Source: Lineus longissimus
Taxonomy: Eukaryota; Nemertea; Pilidiophora; Heteronemertea; Lineidae
Direction of reading: 5' to 3'
DNA length: 64,000 nucleotides
NCBI RefSeq assembly: GCF_910592395.1
Contig: NC_088308.1
Location: 13,657,001 to 13,721,000, forward strand
Below, in pieces: positions 21,042 through 30,339 of the stretch. The position numbers and the translations under genes are program-made. The notes below the pieces were generated by a model that saw only the letters and a list, made by a program, of their open reading frames with translations, did no database searches and had not been told where the DNA came from. Numbering within the stretch: position 1 is the first letter of the stretch; every line of letters begins with the position of its first letter.

Positions 21042-22403
21042 ATGTTTTCCTTTCCATTATTAATTGCGTCCTTTCTGGCCTACTTGGGGTTCCCAGTGTT
21101 TTTATTGTCATTGGTACAATTTTTTATATGGCGTACCCCTCCGACGGCATCCTTTGTCTCACCACAAAGGACTTCGTCTGGTGGCGGGAAACGGGCCGCG
21201 AAGACGCCTAAACCCTCTTCCGGCTCCGTTTCCGGGCAGATAACCCGGAGGTCTACCAGACCTTCCGCCACCACCCCTTCCGTCAGCCGAGTTCCGGTTC
21301 CGGCCGCGGCTGCGAAGGATGCGGGATCAGACATTATCAATGTCTGTGGTCCCAAGGGAGAATTACATCCAGTAAGTCTCCAAGGGTTTAATATACCCCG
21401 GACCTCAGGGAACCTTCCGGTTAATCTGTCGTCCGCTCCCCCGAGTACAAGCCCTTTGTACCCGCGGGAGCACCCTGCTTACGGTCCGCCGATTGCAGTT
21501 CCGGTTGCTGACGCGGGTTCCCGTGTATCACTAACCGAAGACAATACCGGGGTTTTTTCTCAGTCTTTACTGCGAAATAACTCCAGTCCTCACGGACACA
21601 GTAGAGTAGGGACGGACTTTATAACGCCACCTCCGAAACGCCATGCGTCTTCGGTAACATCATTTCCGCCCTCCGTACCTCCTCCTAAAAGGGCAACCGG
21701 TAGCTCCATACCGGCAAAGGAGTTACGGGCATTTCCGGTTTCGGACTTCGTCCTGCCGGAAATGCAGGCACCTCCCTACGTTGCCCAACCTCTTAGGTGG
21801 AGCCAACCGGAAGTGCCACCACCTCCTCGTAGCAGAGGCGTCGTTCCCATGGAACGAGCTACGCAGAGGGGACATCTGAACTCTTGTTCAGAATATGGGC
21901 ATCTTCCGCATCCGGAAGGCCCATTCGCCCGTACATACGGCTTCGAGGGTTCGCCTATGCGCCCACCCTCTCCTCAACCGCCCGTCGTTGAGAGAAGCCG
22001 CACGTCGGGTCCGGAACCCGAGTCGGGACAGCAACTGTCCCAGCTCATCCAGATGGTAGCGGGTCTTACTGATAGACTCAGCCATCTGGAGCAGGGTTCC
22101 GGTTCCTCTGGTGCGCCTGGTCCCATCGGATACCCACCATCCGACTCCTCTATTTTAGAGGAATTTTCTGAGAACGAGAGTTCTCAGCCAGGCTACCGCT
22201 CCCCCAATCAGGAGGAGCTGTCACCAGAGGAGGCCAGTATCCTGTCGGAGGACACTCAGATCCTTGATCAGAGCGTACCTCTCGCAGGATCTATGCCCTA
22301 CTCCGCCGGAACTGCCAGCCTTTTCGACACCGACCTTTTCACTTTGGGGACAGGAAGTGGATCCCAATCCACAGGTCTCTCAGGGCTCCACTCAGGCCCT
22401 TGA
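21042..22403 (+). CDS. DIRS gag-like ORF 1
   Basis: A 453-codon open frame in the first position of the DIRS element, rich in Pro, Ser and Gly with many arginines, as gag-like proteins of DIRS elements often are. Near residues 335-355 LSQLIQMVAGLTDRLSHLEQ could form a short coiled coil. The N-terminus (MFSFPLLIASFLAYLGFPVF) is strongly hydrophobic, which is odd for a gag protein; the natural start may be internal. The frame ends at 22,401-22,403 and coding character continues in +1 frame (22,264-22,521), so a frameshift near 22,350-22,400 is likely. Confidence 0.65.
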   Translation: MFSFPLLIASFLAYLGFPVFLLSLVQFFIWRTPPTASFVSPQRTSSGGGKRAAKTPKPSSGSVSGQITRRSTRPSATTPSVSRVPVPAAAAKDAGSDIINVCGPKGELHPVSLQGFNIPRTSGNLPVNLSSAPPSTSPLYPREHPAYGPPIAVPVADAGSRVSLTEDNTGVFSQSLLRNNSSPHGHSRVGTDFITPPPKRHASSVTSFPPSVPPPKRATGSSIPAKELRAFPVSDFVLPEMQAPPYVAQPLRWSQPEVPPPPRSRGVVPMERATQRGHLNSCSEYGHLPHPEGPFARTYGFEGSPMRPPSPQPPVVERSRTSGPEPESGQQLSQLIQMVAGLTDRLSHLEQGSGSSGAPGPIGYPPSDSSILEEFSENESSQPGYRSPNQEELSPEEASILSEDTQILDQSVPLAGSMPYSAGTASLFDTDLFTLGTGSGSQSTGLSGLHSGP

Positions 22404-22531
22404 ATTCCTTCCTCCCTCCCAGTCGGTGGTAGCAGTCTCTGAACTTTTGGAGCGTACAATCAGAGACTCCCAAGGCGCCCATCCCTGTCCTTCCGGCAGC
22501 CGGACCGGAAGCTTGGTGTAAACCGGGGAAG

Positions 22532-23095
22532 TTGTTCACAGCAAAACTTCCTCCCGTTAGGCAGTACCACGCTGACTATTATCGAGTCAGCTCGGCCGGC
22601 TGTCCAGCTGCAGCATCGACTTCCACATTAAAGAACGATGTACAGCTGGACCAACATGTGCCTAGGGTGACCTCCTCCTTGGCTTACCGAGAACTTAGAG
22701 CACAAGAGGGTCTGGCCAAAAACAAGTTAGCGGTGCTCTCTTACGCAGAGCACACTAACCTGGCCCTAGCCAGATCCCTAAAGGATAATGAGTCACTATC
22801 TGATGACACAAAATCGCTTGTGACATCCTTGTCACATTCGATTAGGCACGCTATTGCTCTGTCCGCCAAGACCGCAGCAAATAGCGTCCTACTCCGTAGA
22901 GACGCCGCCCTTGGCTCTCTCAATGTCATCAGATCCCTCCAGCTGGAAGGGGCCTTAAGAACTGCTCCTTCGGTTCTTTCCTGTTTGCAGATTCTGTACA
23001 AGAGGCGGCTCAAGTACAGAAAGATTGGGACAAATTATATGCCCCCACTGCGACACAGAGGGCCAAGACCTCTCTACCTAACGCTAGAAAGATAG
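22532..23095 (+). CDS. DIRS gag-like ORF, second part
   Basis: A 187-codon frame with YHADYYRVSSAG, STLKNDVQLDQHVP, NKLAVLSYAEHTNLALARSL and SLSHSIRHAIALSAKTAANS. The same order of motifs appears in the fragment at 1-640 and in the copy at 52.6-53.0 kb, so this is conserved element protein and not chance. It probably belonged to one gag ORF with the preceding frame before frameshifts. Function beyond gag-like is unknown. Confidence 0.7.
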   Translation: MFTAKLPPVRQYHADYYRVSSAGCPAAASTSTLKNDVQLDQHVPRVTSSLAYRELRAQEGLAKNKLAVLSYAEHTNLALARSLKDNESLSDDTKSLVTSLSHSIRHAIALSAKTAANSVLLRRDAALGSLNVIRSLQLEGALRTAPSVLSCLQILYKRRLKYRKIGTNYMPPLRHRGPRPLYLTLER

Positions 23096-23399
23096 AGAGG
23101 CCCCAGCAGGCATCGGGTTCAATCCCGTACGCCAGGCAGGTCCTGCCTAGGCCTACCCCGCCTAGTCAGCCTGCTCCTGCTGGATCCTTCCGACGGGAAG
23201 CGGAGGGTCGCCGGACTGGGAAGAGGAAAAATACTTCCTCTAACCAGGGTGGATCCGGTCCGACTAGGCACTCCTTTCGTCCAAGGGGTGCAGGCCGGAA
23301 GAAGTGACTGCCCCCCCTCCTTTCTCCTCCCAGACGCAAAAAGGAGCCGACGCCGGTAGTCGGGAGCCGTCTGCAAAAATTTGCAGACGTTTGGGACGA

Positions 23400-23905
23400 T
23401 TGGTGCCCCAAGGGGTCCCCAGTCCCAAACATGTTGAGGTACGGAGTGAAACTAGATTTCAACCGTACCCCCCCCCCTGACTACCATATATCCAACCCCA
23501 GTTCAGCCACCGAAGGACCCCGTCAAGGCCTCTGCCCTCCAAGCAGAGGTCGCGACATTACTGGAGAAGCAAGCTATCCAGGTCCTTCAAAATCCATGTT
23601 CCCCCGGCTTTTACAGCCACATTTTCTTGGTTCCCAAGAAAGCAGGGACATGGAGGCTGATCACAGACCTTTCCAGGTTAAACACCTTCTTGAATGTTCC
23701 TCATTTCAAGATGGAAACCACCAGGTCTATAGCAACGGCGATACAGCCCAACGATTGGGCGATATCGATGGATCTAACGGATGCGTACTTACATGTACCG
23801 ATCCATCCAGACTATCAACACTTCCTTCGTTTCGATTACGAAGGAAAGACGTATCAATTCAGGGCCCTGCCGTTCGGTCTGGCATCGGCAATCGCGGAAA
23901 CTACT
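23400..23905 (+). pseudogene. DIRS reverse transcriptase, N-terminal part
   Basis: Frame from about 23,522 reads ALQAEVATLLEKQAIQVLQ, GFYSHIFLVPKKAGTWRLI, TDLSRLNTFLNVPHFKMET, WAISMDLTDAYLHVPIH and YQFRALPFGLAS: the Ty3/DIRS RT motifs up to the box before YxDD. From about 23,895 the sequence stops matching, and the next recognisable part, SQDFVYVGVRFLT, starts at 23,988 in another frame. Roughly 100 bp of unrelated sequence stands where YLDDWL and following residues should be, so the catalytic pair is missing. Confidence 0.85.
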
Positions 23906-23987
23906 ACTGCAACAACTTCATGTTCTATAGCAAAAAGTAGTCTCCGCAGGTTAGATTATCAACGAAACAAAGTCAGAATTCGCGCCA

Positions 23988-25154
23988 TCCCAAGACTTCG
24001 TTTACGTTGGAGTTCGGTTCCTTACGGCCATAGGGAAAATGCTGCCCCCCCCCCCCCCCCCCCTAGACAGGATAAAGAAAATTCTTCATCTCGTAGCAGA
24101 ATTCAGAGGAAGGACTCAAGCTCCCGCAAGGCGATGCTTGAGCCTTTTGGGCCTTCTGAATTCGGCAGCAGACCAAATCCCTCTTGGCCGTCTATATATG
24201 AGTCCCATCCAGATGTTTCTGATGTCTCTATGGAAACCCCACAGGGACCCATTAGACAAGTTGGTATTGATACATCAATACCTACTCAAGAACGTCTGGA
24301 ACTTCTGGGAGTCGGAGACTCGTCTCCAAAGCGGTGTAGATCTTGCTCCACCGCCCCAAAAAATGTCCCTGTTCACAGATGCTTCTCTACTAGGGTGGGG
24401 AGCACATCTGAACAACGGGGACAGGTCCATAAGGGGTCTATGGACAAGGGAGGAGACCAATCTTTCAATATATATATTGGAAATGAAGGCTGTCCTTCTT
24501 GCCGTGAGGGCTCTTTCCCTTCACCTGAAGAATCGGAGAGTAACCCTGTTCTCCGACAATTCTACAGTTGTAGCATATGTCAGGAGACAGGGAGGCACAA
24601 AGTCCGGCATTCTTTGCCAGCTAACTTGGGAGCTTTACCATCTTTGTGCCGACCTTGGAGTATCGATATGTGCCAGACACATACCGGGTAAACGCAACAT
24701 CCTTGCCGACGCCCTGTCCCGTCAGGACAAACTAGTCCAGACAGAGTGGACACTCCATCAGGAGATTGTAGACGACCTTTGTCGCCTTTGGCAATCTCCG
24801 AAGGTAGATCTGTTCGCCACCAGGCTGAACAATCGCCTTCCCATCTATTACTCTCCACTTCCGGACGAAGAGGCCCTGGAAGTCGACAGCCTTACAGCCT
24901 CTTGGGTCAGGCTGAACGCATATGCGTTTCCACCCCTCCCTCTCATCCAACCAGTCCTGAACAAGATCTTGACCAGCCACCCGGTGAGAATAACTCTCAT
25001 CGCACCTTGCTGGCCAAATCAGGCCTGGTTCCCAGCTTTGCTGGAGCTCCTGATAGACCACCCCAGGAGTCTTCCGACTTGGAAGCACCTCCTGTGGCAC
25101 CCCCTGGGGAGATGCTACCACCAGAACCCTGGATTTTTCAAGTTTCATGCCTGA
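23988..25154 (+). CDS. DIRS RT connection, RNase H and adjacent domain
   Basis: The frame contains SQDFVYVGVRFLT, a proline run coded by 19 consecutive C (24,045-24,063), KKILHLVAEFRGRTQAPARR, then RNase H with the four acidic positions in SLFTDASLLGWGAH, YILEMKAVLLAV, TLFSDNSTVVAYV and HIPGKRNILADALSR. After that VDLFATRLNNRLPIYYSPLP and an 'APCWPNQAWFP' box, which are standard in DIRS elements between RNase H and recombinase. The frame ends at 25,152-25,154; the recombinase lies in an overlapping frame. Confidence 0.85.
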   Translation, partial: SQDFVYVGVRFLTAIGKMLPPPPPPLDRIKKILHLVAEFRGRTQAPARRCLSLLGLLNSAADQIPLGRLYMSPIQMFLMSLWKPHRDPLDKLVLIHQYLLKNVWNFWESETRLQSGVDLAPPPQKMSLFTDASLLGWGAHLNNGDRSIRGLWTREETNLSIYILEMKAVLLAVRALSLHLKNRRVTLFSDNSTVVAYVRRQGGTKSGILCQLTWELYHLCADLGVSICARHIPGKRNILADALSRQDKLVQTEWTLHQEIVDDLCRLWQSPKVDLFATRLNNRLPIYYSPLPDEEALEVDSLTASWVRLNAYAFPPLPLIQPVLNKILTSHPVRITLIAPCWPNQAWFPALLELLIDHPRSLPTWKHLLWHPLGRCYHQNPGFFKFHA

Positions 25155-26216
25155 AACTTATCCAGTTGCATCTCCACCAGAGAGGCTTTTCGGACATCGC
25201 TGTCAAACGCATGTCCGCACCTCAAAGGGGGTCAACCCTTGATGTGTATCAAGGAAAGTGGTCTACCTTCACTTCCTGGTGCAGGGAGAACGGAGTTAAT
25301 CCGATCTCTCCCTCTATATACAGATTAGTTGATTTCTTTATTGAATTATTCACGGAAAGACAACTATCTGTTACGGCTATAAAAGGGTACAAGTCCGCCA
25401 TCGCTTCTACCCTCCGTGTTTTAAGCACCTGGGATCTTCGTTGGGAGGACCAAATAACCCCTCTTTTCAGAGGAATGTTATTAGAGCGTCCTAGACTGGT
25501 TCACAACACCCATAAATGGGATCTTTCTGTTGTCCTTAAGGTGCTCATGAGGCATCCATTTGAACCCATGTCTATTTCATCCATGAAATATCTGACTCTC
25601 AAAATGGTCTTTCTAGTAGCCTTGGCTACCGCCCAACGGAGATCAGAGCTCCATGCACTTTCTTTTAAGAAGCTGGCTTTTAGAGAGGGAGGGGAGGTTA
25701 TCCTGGCTTTCATACCAGGCTTTCTGGCGAAGAACCAGGGACCGGCCGCCTCTCGGCCCCCGGTTACTATTCCCTCTCTGTCAAGAACGATCTTTTATGA
25801 TCTTCCTGACAGAACTTTATGTCCCGTCAGGGCCCTAAACTTCTACATAAATAGGACAAAACCTCCCGGTATCCGCTAGGGGAGAGAGCGTTTGTTTTTG
25901 TCCTATAAGGAGGGAAATAAACGAGAGATTATTATCCACTATTTCAAGGTGGATTGTGGAGACTATTCGTCTTTCCTACAACACTTTGAGGACTTCCTCT
26001 GATCTTCCTGCGCTAGCTAACATCTCAGCGCACAAAGTTAGAGCACTAGCCACCTCCTGCGCTAACTACCGAGGAGTTGCTCTTCAAGAAGTCGTTTCCG
26101 CTGCATGTTGGAGTTATCACTCCACATTCTCTCGTTTCTACCTACGAGACGTTTCTTCCCTCGTAGATGGCATGCATACAATCGGCCCGATTGTGTCTGC
26201 GGGGCATGTTGTTTGA
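25146..26216 (+). pseudogene. DIRS tyrosine recombinase, one frameshift
   Basis: Frame 24,746-25,879 carries, from about 25,146, CLKLIQLHLHQRGFSDIAVK, TLDVYQGKWSTFTSWCRENG, a core-binding helix region (VTAIKGYKSAIASTL) and TAQRRSELHALSF with the first catalytic Arg. It stops at 25,877-25,879; the rest is in the frame 25,956-26,216 with LANISAHKVRALATSCA (H-x-x-R), WSYHSTFSRFYLRD (catalytic Tyr) and GHVV at the end. The R..HxxR..Y set is complete across the two frames, but a frameshift and stop near 25,880-25,950 break it. Confidence 0.88.
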
Positions 26217-26645
26217 TCCTGGCTGATCAAAAGAGGGGGGAGCCGGATTGAAGAGTCAAACGCGCATCTTGCGCCATTTTTTGATATGCCCTATCTTCAA
26301 CAATCCAGGCAACCCCTAGTAGACTAGAAAGGACGCAATTTCTTATTGTTGTTTAGCAATAACTCATTCTACACCCATGAACATGCCTCACTTGCTCTAA
26401 GCTCTGTTGCCAGAAAGAAGATGGTTTTTATTATGCAATTCTAGCGCTTTCCGGAGAATGGGTCTATTACTCTGTATAAATACGATTGTAATACCGAGAT
26501 CAAAATACCGGTCCCCCGGTTCTCCCCATTTCTTTCCCCTGGTGGTCCTCCTTAGCTACTATGCCGGTGGTGCCTCTTTGATGGAACAACAGCTCAGCCT
26601 TAGGTAAGTCCTCGTTTCCCACCTCCAATAGGTTGCTGGGATTCG

Positions 26646-26743
26646 ATGCAAAAGTGTTCCATAGGTAAGTTTGAATGACACAAAATGCCCATTTCCTTAC
26701 AAGAAATGGCCATTTTGTTAGTTCATACTTACCTATGGAACAC
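26646..26743. repeat. DIRS internal complementary region
   Basis: The first half is the reverse complement of the left outer end (acattttgtgtcattcaaac.. at 20,559) and the second half the reverse complement of the right outer end (..cttgtaaggaaatggg at 27,000). This arrangement lets the element circularise during replication and is the diagnostic DIRS feature. Confidence 0.9.
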
Positions 26744-26790
26744 GGCCCTCCCGCCGTCCCCACAAACGGGACATACTCTTTGTTAACGCT

Positions 26791-26974
26791 CAAGAGTAAG
26801 ACTGAATATGGCGGCATGAGATCGGCGCGATTTCGCGGGCTTGGTCAGGGCGCCGCCTGGCGGCAGAGCTGTTAACTCAGTTCTCCCTTTAGGAAATTAA
26901 AGGGATACTCTTGTGTTTGAGCCCAAATGGAGTAACATGTAAAAGTGTTCCATAGGTAAGTATGAACTAACAAA
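26791..26974. repeat. DIRS right inverted terminal repeat
   Basis: Inverted copy of 20,574-20,745, with scattered differences (for example gccgcctggcggc versus gccgccaggcggt). Confidence 0.85.
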
Positions 26975-27000
26975 ATGGCCATTTCTTGTAAGGAAATGGG

Positions 27001-27350
27001 CAATTTATGCCATTTGACCTCTGTGACCTTGAAAATTAGGTCAAATCAAAAACCCATAGGATATGTGATGTATCTTCAATAGGAGAACCTACCATGAGAT
27101 TTTTATCGAAGATGAGTAACTTAACAGAGAGATATCACACTTTTTAGGTTTCCACGTCTGGCCCCCTGGTGGCCAGATCACGAACTAGATCGGAAAGAAA
27201 TTCACTGTCAGAGGTCACCTGACCTGGGGAGTTATGCGTATAAAGTTTTGAGTCCATAGCCCTAGCGGTTAAGAAACGTGCCACGGTTTTTTAAATAGGA
27301 TATGACGGACGAAGACGGACGCCAGACACTGCGGTGTTGTACAGACTCAC
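27001..27350. repeat. Dispersed ~300-bp repeat, right of DIRS
   Basis: Continues the interrupted unit with caatttatgccatttgacc and ends with the family's terminal phrase of gacgga/gaagacgga words and caccg..cggtgagcc. It contains an exact GCCCCCTGGTGGCCA at 27,161-27,175. Confidence 0.8.
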
Positions 27351-27616
27351 CGTACCGGTGAGCCAAAAACACAACTGTTTCAAAAGAAGCCCAAATATTG
27401 AAATAATGCCAAATATTTAGGTCAATGGCTATTATGACCAATGACCAATGTTAATGGAATGTACAAGGCCTGCATACAATTATGACCCTATGAGCCTGGT
27501 TACAGGTAGGAGGTCAACGACAACGCTGACCATCAAACCGTAGCAGCAGCCAGCCATTGCCAAGCAAACATTCGAAATTACGAAGCCTAATTACTTTGAA
27601 CGTTGAGTAAACTAAC

Positions 27617-27873
27617 CTCTTTGTATGGTAATCCACTTTATTTGCACAATCCAAAGAAGGGATATCCACAAAACAATCTTCCGTAAAGTGCTGGTTGCAA
27701 ATGACCGTCGACGTATTTTGTACATCAGGCTCAAAAAAGTTCAGCCTCGATCTTTTCACAAACTTTACCCATTTCCTACGTACCGTGCCATCTTTAGGAA
27801 ACGGGCACGTAGAAATACCGACTTTTCTATTTGTCGCATTCTTACACTTACCAACAACACAATAATTCAGCAT
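27617..27873 (-). pseudogene. THAP transposase-like gene, exon 1: THAP zinc finger
   Basis: Encodes MLNYCVVGKCKNATN, CPFPKDGTVRRKWVKFVKR, TSTVICNQHFTEDCF and ends in KVDYHTK at donor AAGAG|GTTAGT. C5, C10, and the C/H of VICNQH form the C2CH zinc site; FPKD and the tryptophan of RRKWV are THAP hallmarks. The required AVPTIF box comes from exon 2, 8.3 kb away, and the phase-2 junction restores KRRKPDAVPTIL exactly. The exon itself is undamaged. Its start codon lies about 50 bp inside the right inverted-repeat arm. Confidence 0.88.
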
Positions 27874-27918
27874 TCTCTTGAGTTCATATCATATGATTGC
27901 GACACTGCACAACATGAA

Positions 27919-27970
27919 CATGAAATAGAATGGCGGCACTCCTGAATGCATCTCCCTAGTAATACGTCAC
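27919..27970 (-). repeat. Right inverted-repeat arm of the THAP/P2X7-like element
   Basis: Pairs with 14,564-14,612. It sits just upstream of the THAP start codon. Recognisable dispersed-repeat sequence (ggtcaacttaaaaaacc) resumes at about 28,087, so the true outer end may lie anywhere between 27,970 and 28,086. Confidence 0.55.
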
Positions 27971-28085
27971 GGGCCAAAGATCTCCGAAGATACCCAAAGA
28001 ACTTTTTCTTTAGCAGCTGACAAATATTCGTGATACAAATACTAAATAAAACTCAATTCTAGCACAATATTTCAGACCTAAATGT

Positions 28086-29750
28086 TGGTCAACTTAAAAA
28101 ACCATGTGACACATAATTTGTGGATGGTGATAAGTTGTACCCACGATATCAGAATGGTGGGAATTTGGCAGGAAATCTAAGGTTTACAGATTTGGCCCCC
28201 TGCTGGCCAATCAGTGAACCAAATCAAACCAAACTTCGGCCCCTGAGATCACCTGACTATAGCGTACCATACATGAGTACCAAATGTGCGACCAATGGTC
28301 ACTGCAGTTAAGAAAAGTGCCATACTAAAGCCTAACTGCCAATTTACCATTTGACCTCCATGACCTAGAAAAGTAGGTCAATTCAAAATTGGCATGACAT
28401 GACTGTGATGTATCCTGCTTGGAGTACCTACCTTAAAAATATAATTGAAAACAGGTCACTAAGAGGCGAGATATTGCACTTTTTACCTTTTCAGTTGTGG
28501 CCAAGTCAAGAATCATGCTGAACCAAAATTTTGTGTCGGAGATTTTCTGACCTAGAAGTTCATGTGTACCAAATTCAAATTATTAGCTTTAGCGGTTAGG
28601 AAATGTGGCAATGTTACACTCGAACGGTGAATTTACGCCATTTCACAGCTGTGACCTTAAAAGTAGGTCAAATCAAAAATTCATATGGCATGTGATGTAT
28701 CCTTGCTTGGAGTATCTTCAATTAAAGGGGGACATGGTCGGAACACCCTTTTTTAATATCTTCATGGAGTTGAATACATGAGGGCGTCAGCTTCCAGTGT
28801 CTGGTTATGGATTTTTCACAAATATGGGTAACCTCGAGCCAAGTGAAAAACCAGGAATACCAGAGGCTCAGTATTAACAGTGAAAGCACTGTATGAACTG
28901 AAATTGTATGGCTTGCCTCGGGTAAATCAACGAGGCCTCCTCGACCATCTGCTCTGTGGTGGATAGGGTCAAGGTTACCTGGACTACCAATAAACGAGAT
29001 ATCACACTTTTAGCTTTTTTGTTTTGGCCCCCTGGTAGCCAAATCGAGAATGACATTGGACCGAAATTTAGTGTCCCAAATTATCTGACATAAAGGGTCA
29101 TGTGTACCAAGTTTCAAGTCGTTAGCTATAGCGGTTAGGAAAAGTGCTAAAGTAACACTCAAAGAGCTGATTTACGCCATTTAATAACCTAACTGACCTT
29201 AAAAAGTAGGTCAAATTGAAAACCTGCACGATTTGTGATGTTTCCTTGTTAGCAGTACATACCATGACGGTTCAAAAATGGGTCACATGAAAGTGAGATA
29301 ACACACTTGGTGGCAAAGTCAAGAATCAGATCAAACCGAAACTCAGTGTCGGATGTCATCCGACCTACGGGGGGGGGGGGGGGGGGGCTTCCTGTGTACA
29401 AAGTTTTAAGTGCCAAGTGGTTAAGAAACGTGTCACAGTTTTTAAAACAGGATATAGTCAATGACAGATGACGATAAAAGATGACGACAGACATTTCGGA
29501 CAAAACACCAATTTAGGCCATTTGACATCTGCGACATTGAGTGAGGAGTCAAATCAAGGTCACTATCATGTCATGTATCATTGCCTAGAGTACCCAATAA
29601 AAGATTATTATCAAAACAAGTCACTATTAAACATGAAATTGCACTCTTTACATTTCAGTTTTTGTCACCTGGTGGCCAAGAGAAGTATCATATCAGACTG
29701 AATTTTTGCATCAGAGGTTATCTTCCCAACATTCACATGAGCCCATGAAC
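28086..29750. repeat. Dispersed ~300-bp repeat family, about five diverged units
   Basis: Contains repeated aagaaacgtgcc, catttgacctc.tgacct, gatgtat, ggcc..ctggtggcc and gtgtaccaa phrases. A ~240-bp unrelated segment (28,735-28,975) interrupts it. A run of 19 G is at 29,369-29,387. Confidence 0.75.
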
Positions 29751-30339
29751 TGTCCTTTATGACCATCATTTTTTGGCACTTGTAATTCCATAGAATGTGT
29801 TCGATAGTCATGACAAATGCACACTTTTTCTTAGGATTTTTATGTTATTTTTTTAATCTCTATAATAACCTTCATGTGCTGAGTTAGCCATAAAGAGTTA
29901 GCCATCTATTCAACAGTTTAGGAGTAATAGGACTTCGTTAGTTTTCCAAGATAGCAGCCTGGTGGCCATATTTGTCATGGGATTTGACTGAAAATTAGGG
30001 ATATTGATCAGAGTACATAGATACATAATCACATAAAGTTTGGTTGCACTCCGATTATTAGTTTCGGAGTAATAGGACTTTGTTTAATTTTCAAGATGGC
30101 CACCTGGCTGCCATATTGGTTGTTAGATTTGACTGAAAATCAAGGATGTTGTAGAGAGTACATATATATACAATCACATAAAATTTGGTTGCAATCCGAC
30201 TTTGTTTAATTTCCAAGATGGCCGCCCCACGGCCATATTTAAAGTCCGATCGGGACAAATTTTTGGGGTAGAATAGAGGGTCCCTAAATATTTGTCCTGA
30301 CAAGTTAAGAAACTTCTAGCTCAAAAAAAAAAGTTTGCT
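29751..30339. repeat. Second tandem repeat family, ~130-bp units
   Basis: Three units share ggagtaataggactttgttt, attttcaagatggccgcc, gccatatt, gatttgactgaaaat and caatcacataaa.tttggttgca. The closing segment (ggagaatagagagtccctaga-like) also occurs at 54,640-54,715. The AAGATGGCCGCC word resembles a YY1 site. Confidence 0.65.

Larger units (their letters stand above)
20560..27000 (+). mobile_element. DIRS retrotransposon, 6.44 kb, full-length but degraded
   Basis: Contains gag-like ORFs, RT, RNase H and a tyrosine recombinase in DIRS order, inverted terminal repeats and an internal complementary region (26,646-26,743) that matches the two outer ends joined head to tail. That junction places the ends at 20,560 and 27,000. 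The flanks, ..ctcaaacgga and caatttatgcc.., rejoin to a normal unit of the surrounding repeat with no target duplication, as expected for recombinase-mediated insertion. RT lacks its YxDD region and several frames are shifted. Confidence 0.9.
15853..27873 (-). pseudogene. THAP-domain transposase-like gene, ten exons, degraded
   Basis: Ten exons with consensus splice sites and matching phases can be traced on the minus strand: 27,873-27,617; 19,310-19,157; 19,029-18,867; 18,744-18,446; 18,255-17,715; 17,555-17,363; 17,128-16,895; 16,715-16,545; 16,372-16,225; 16,037-15,853. They encode an N-terminal C2CH THAP DNA-binding domain, a low-complexity acidic/serine region, then a conserved core with CDSPGHCVKYCSYSF, THYFDVWHVAEG, KSIINHMYWCA and LDFNENA, and a C-terminal FERPPKEE segment. 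This architecture matches large animal proteins I recall as THAP/transposase-derived, with DSPGH a likely catalytic aspartate. Stops in exons 2, 6 and 9 and frameshifts in exons 4, 8 and 9 show it is dead. Intron 1 (8.3 kb) is swollen by repeats and a DIRS element. Confidence 0.8.
14564..27970. mobile_element. Two-gene THAP DNA transposon (degraded), Kolobok- or P-like
   Basis: An imperfect inverted repeat bounds the segment. The left arm (14,564-14,612) begins GTGACGTGTTACTAGGGAG and contains CATTCTATTCAATG. The right arm (27,919-27,970), read on the minus strand, begins GTGACGTATTACTAGGGAG and contains CATTCTATTTCATG. Between them lie two convergent genes whose starts sit just inside each arm and whose ends are about 300 bp apart. 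Removing the DIRS insertion and the repeats in intron 1 leaves roughly 5-5.5 kb, a plausible autonomous element. Target duplications were not identified and the true termini may lie further out. THAP at the N-terminus of a DDE-type transposase is known for P and Kolobok superfamilies; placement here is tentative. Confidence 0.55.
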
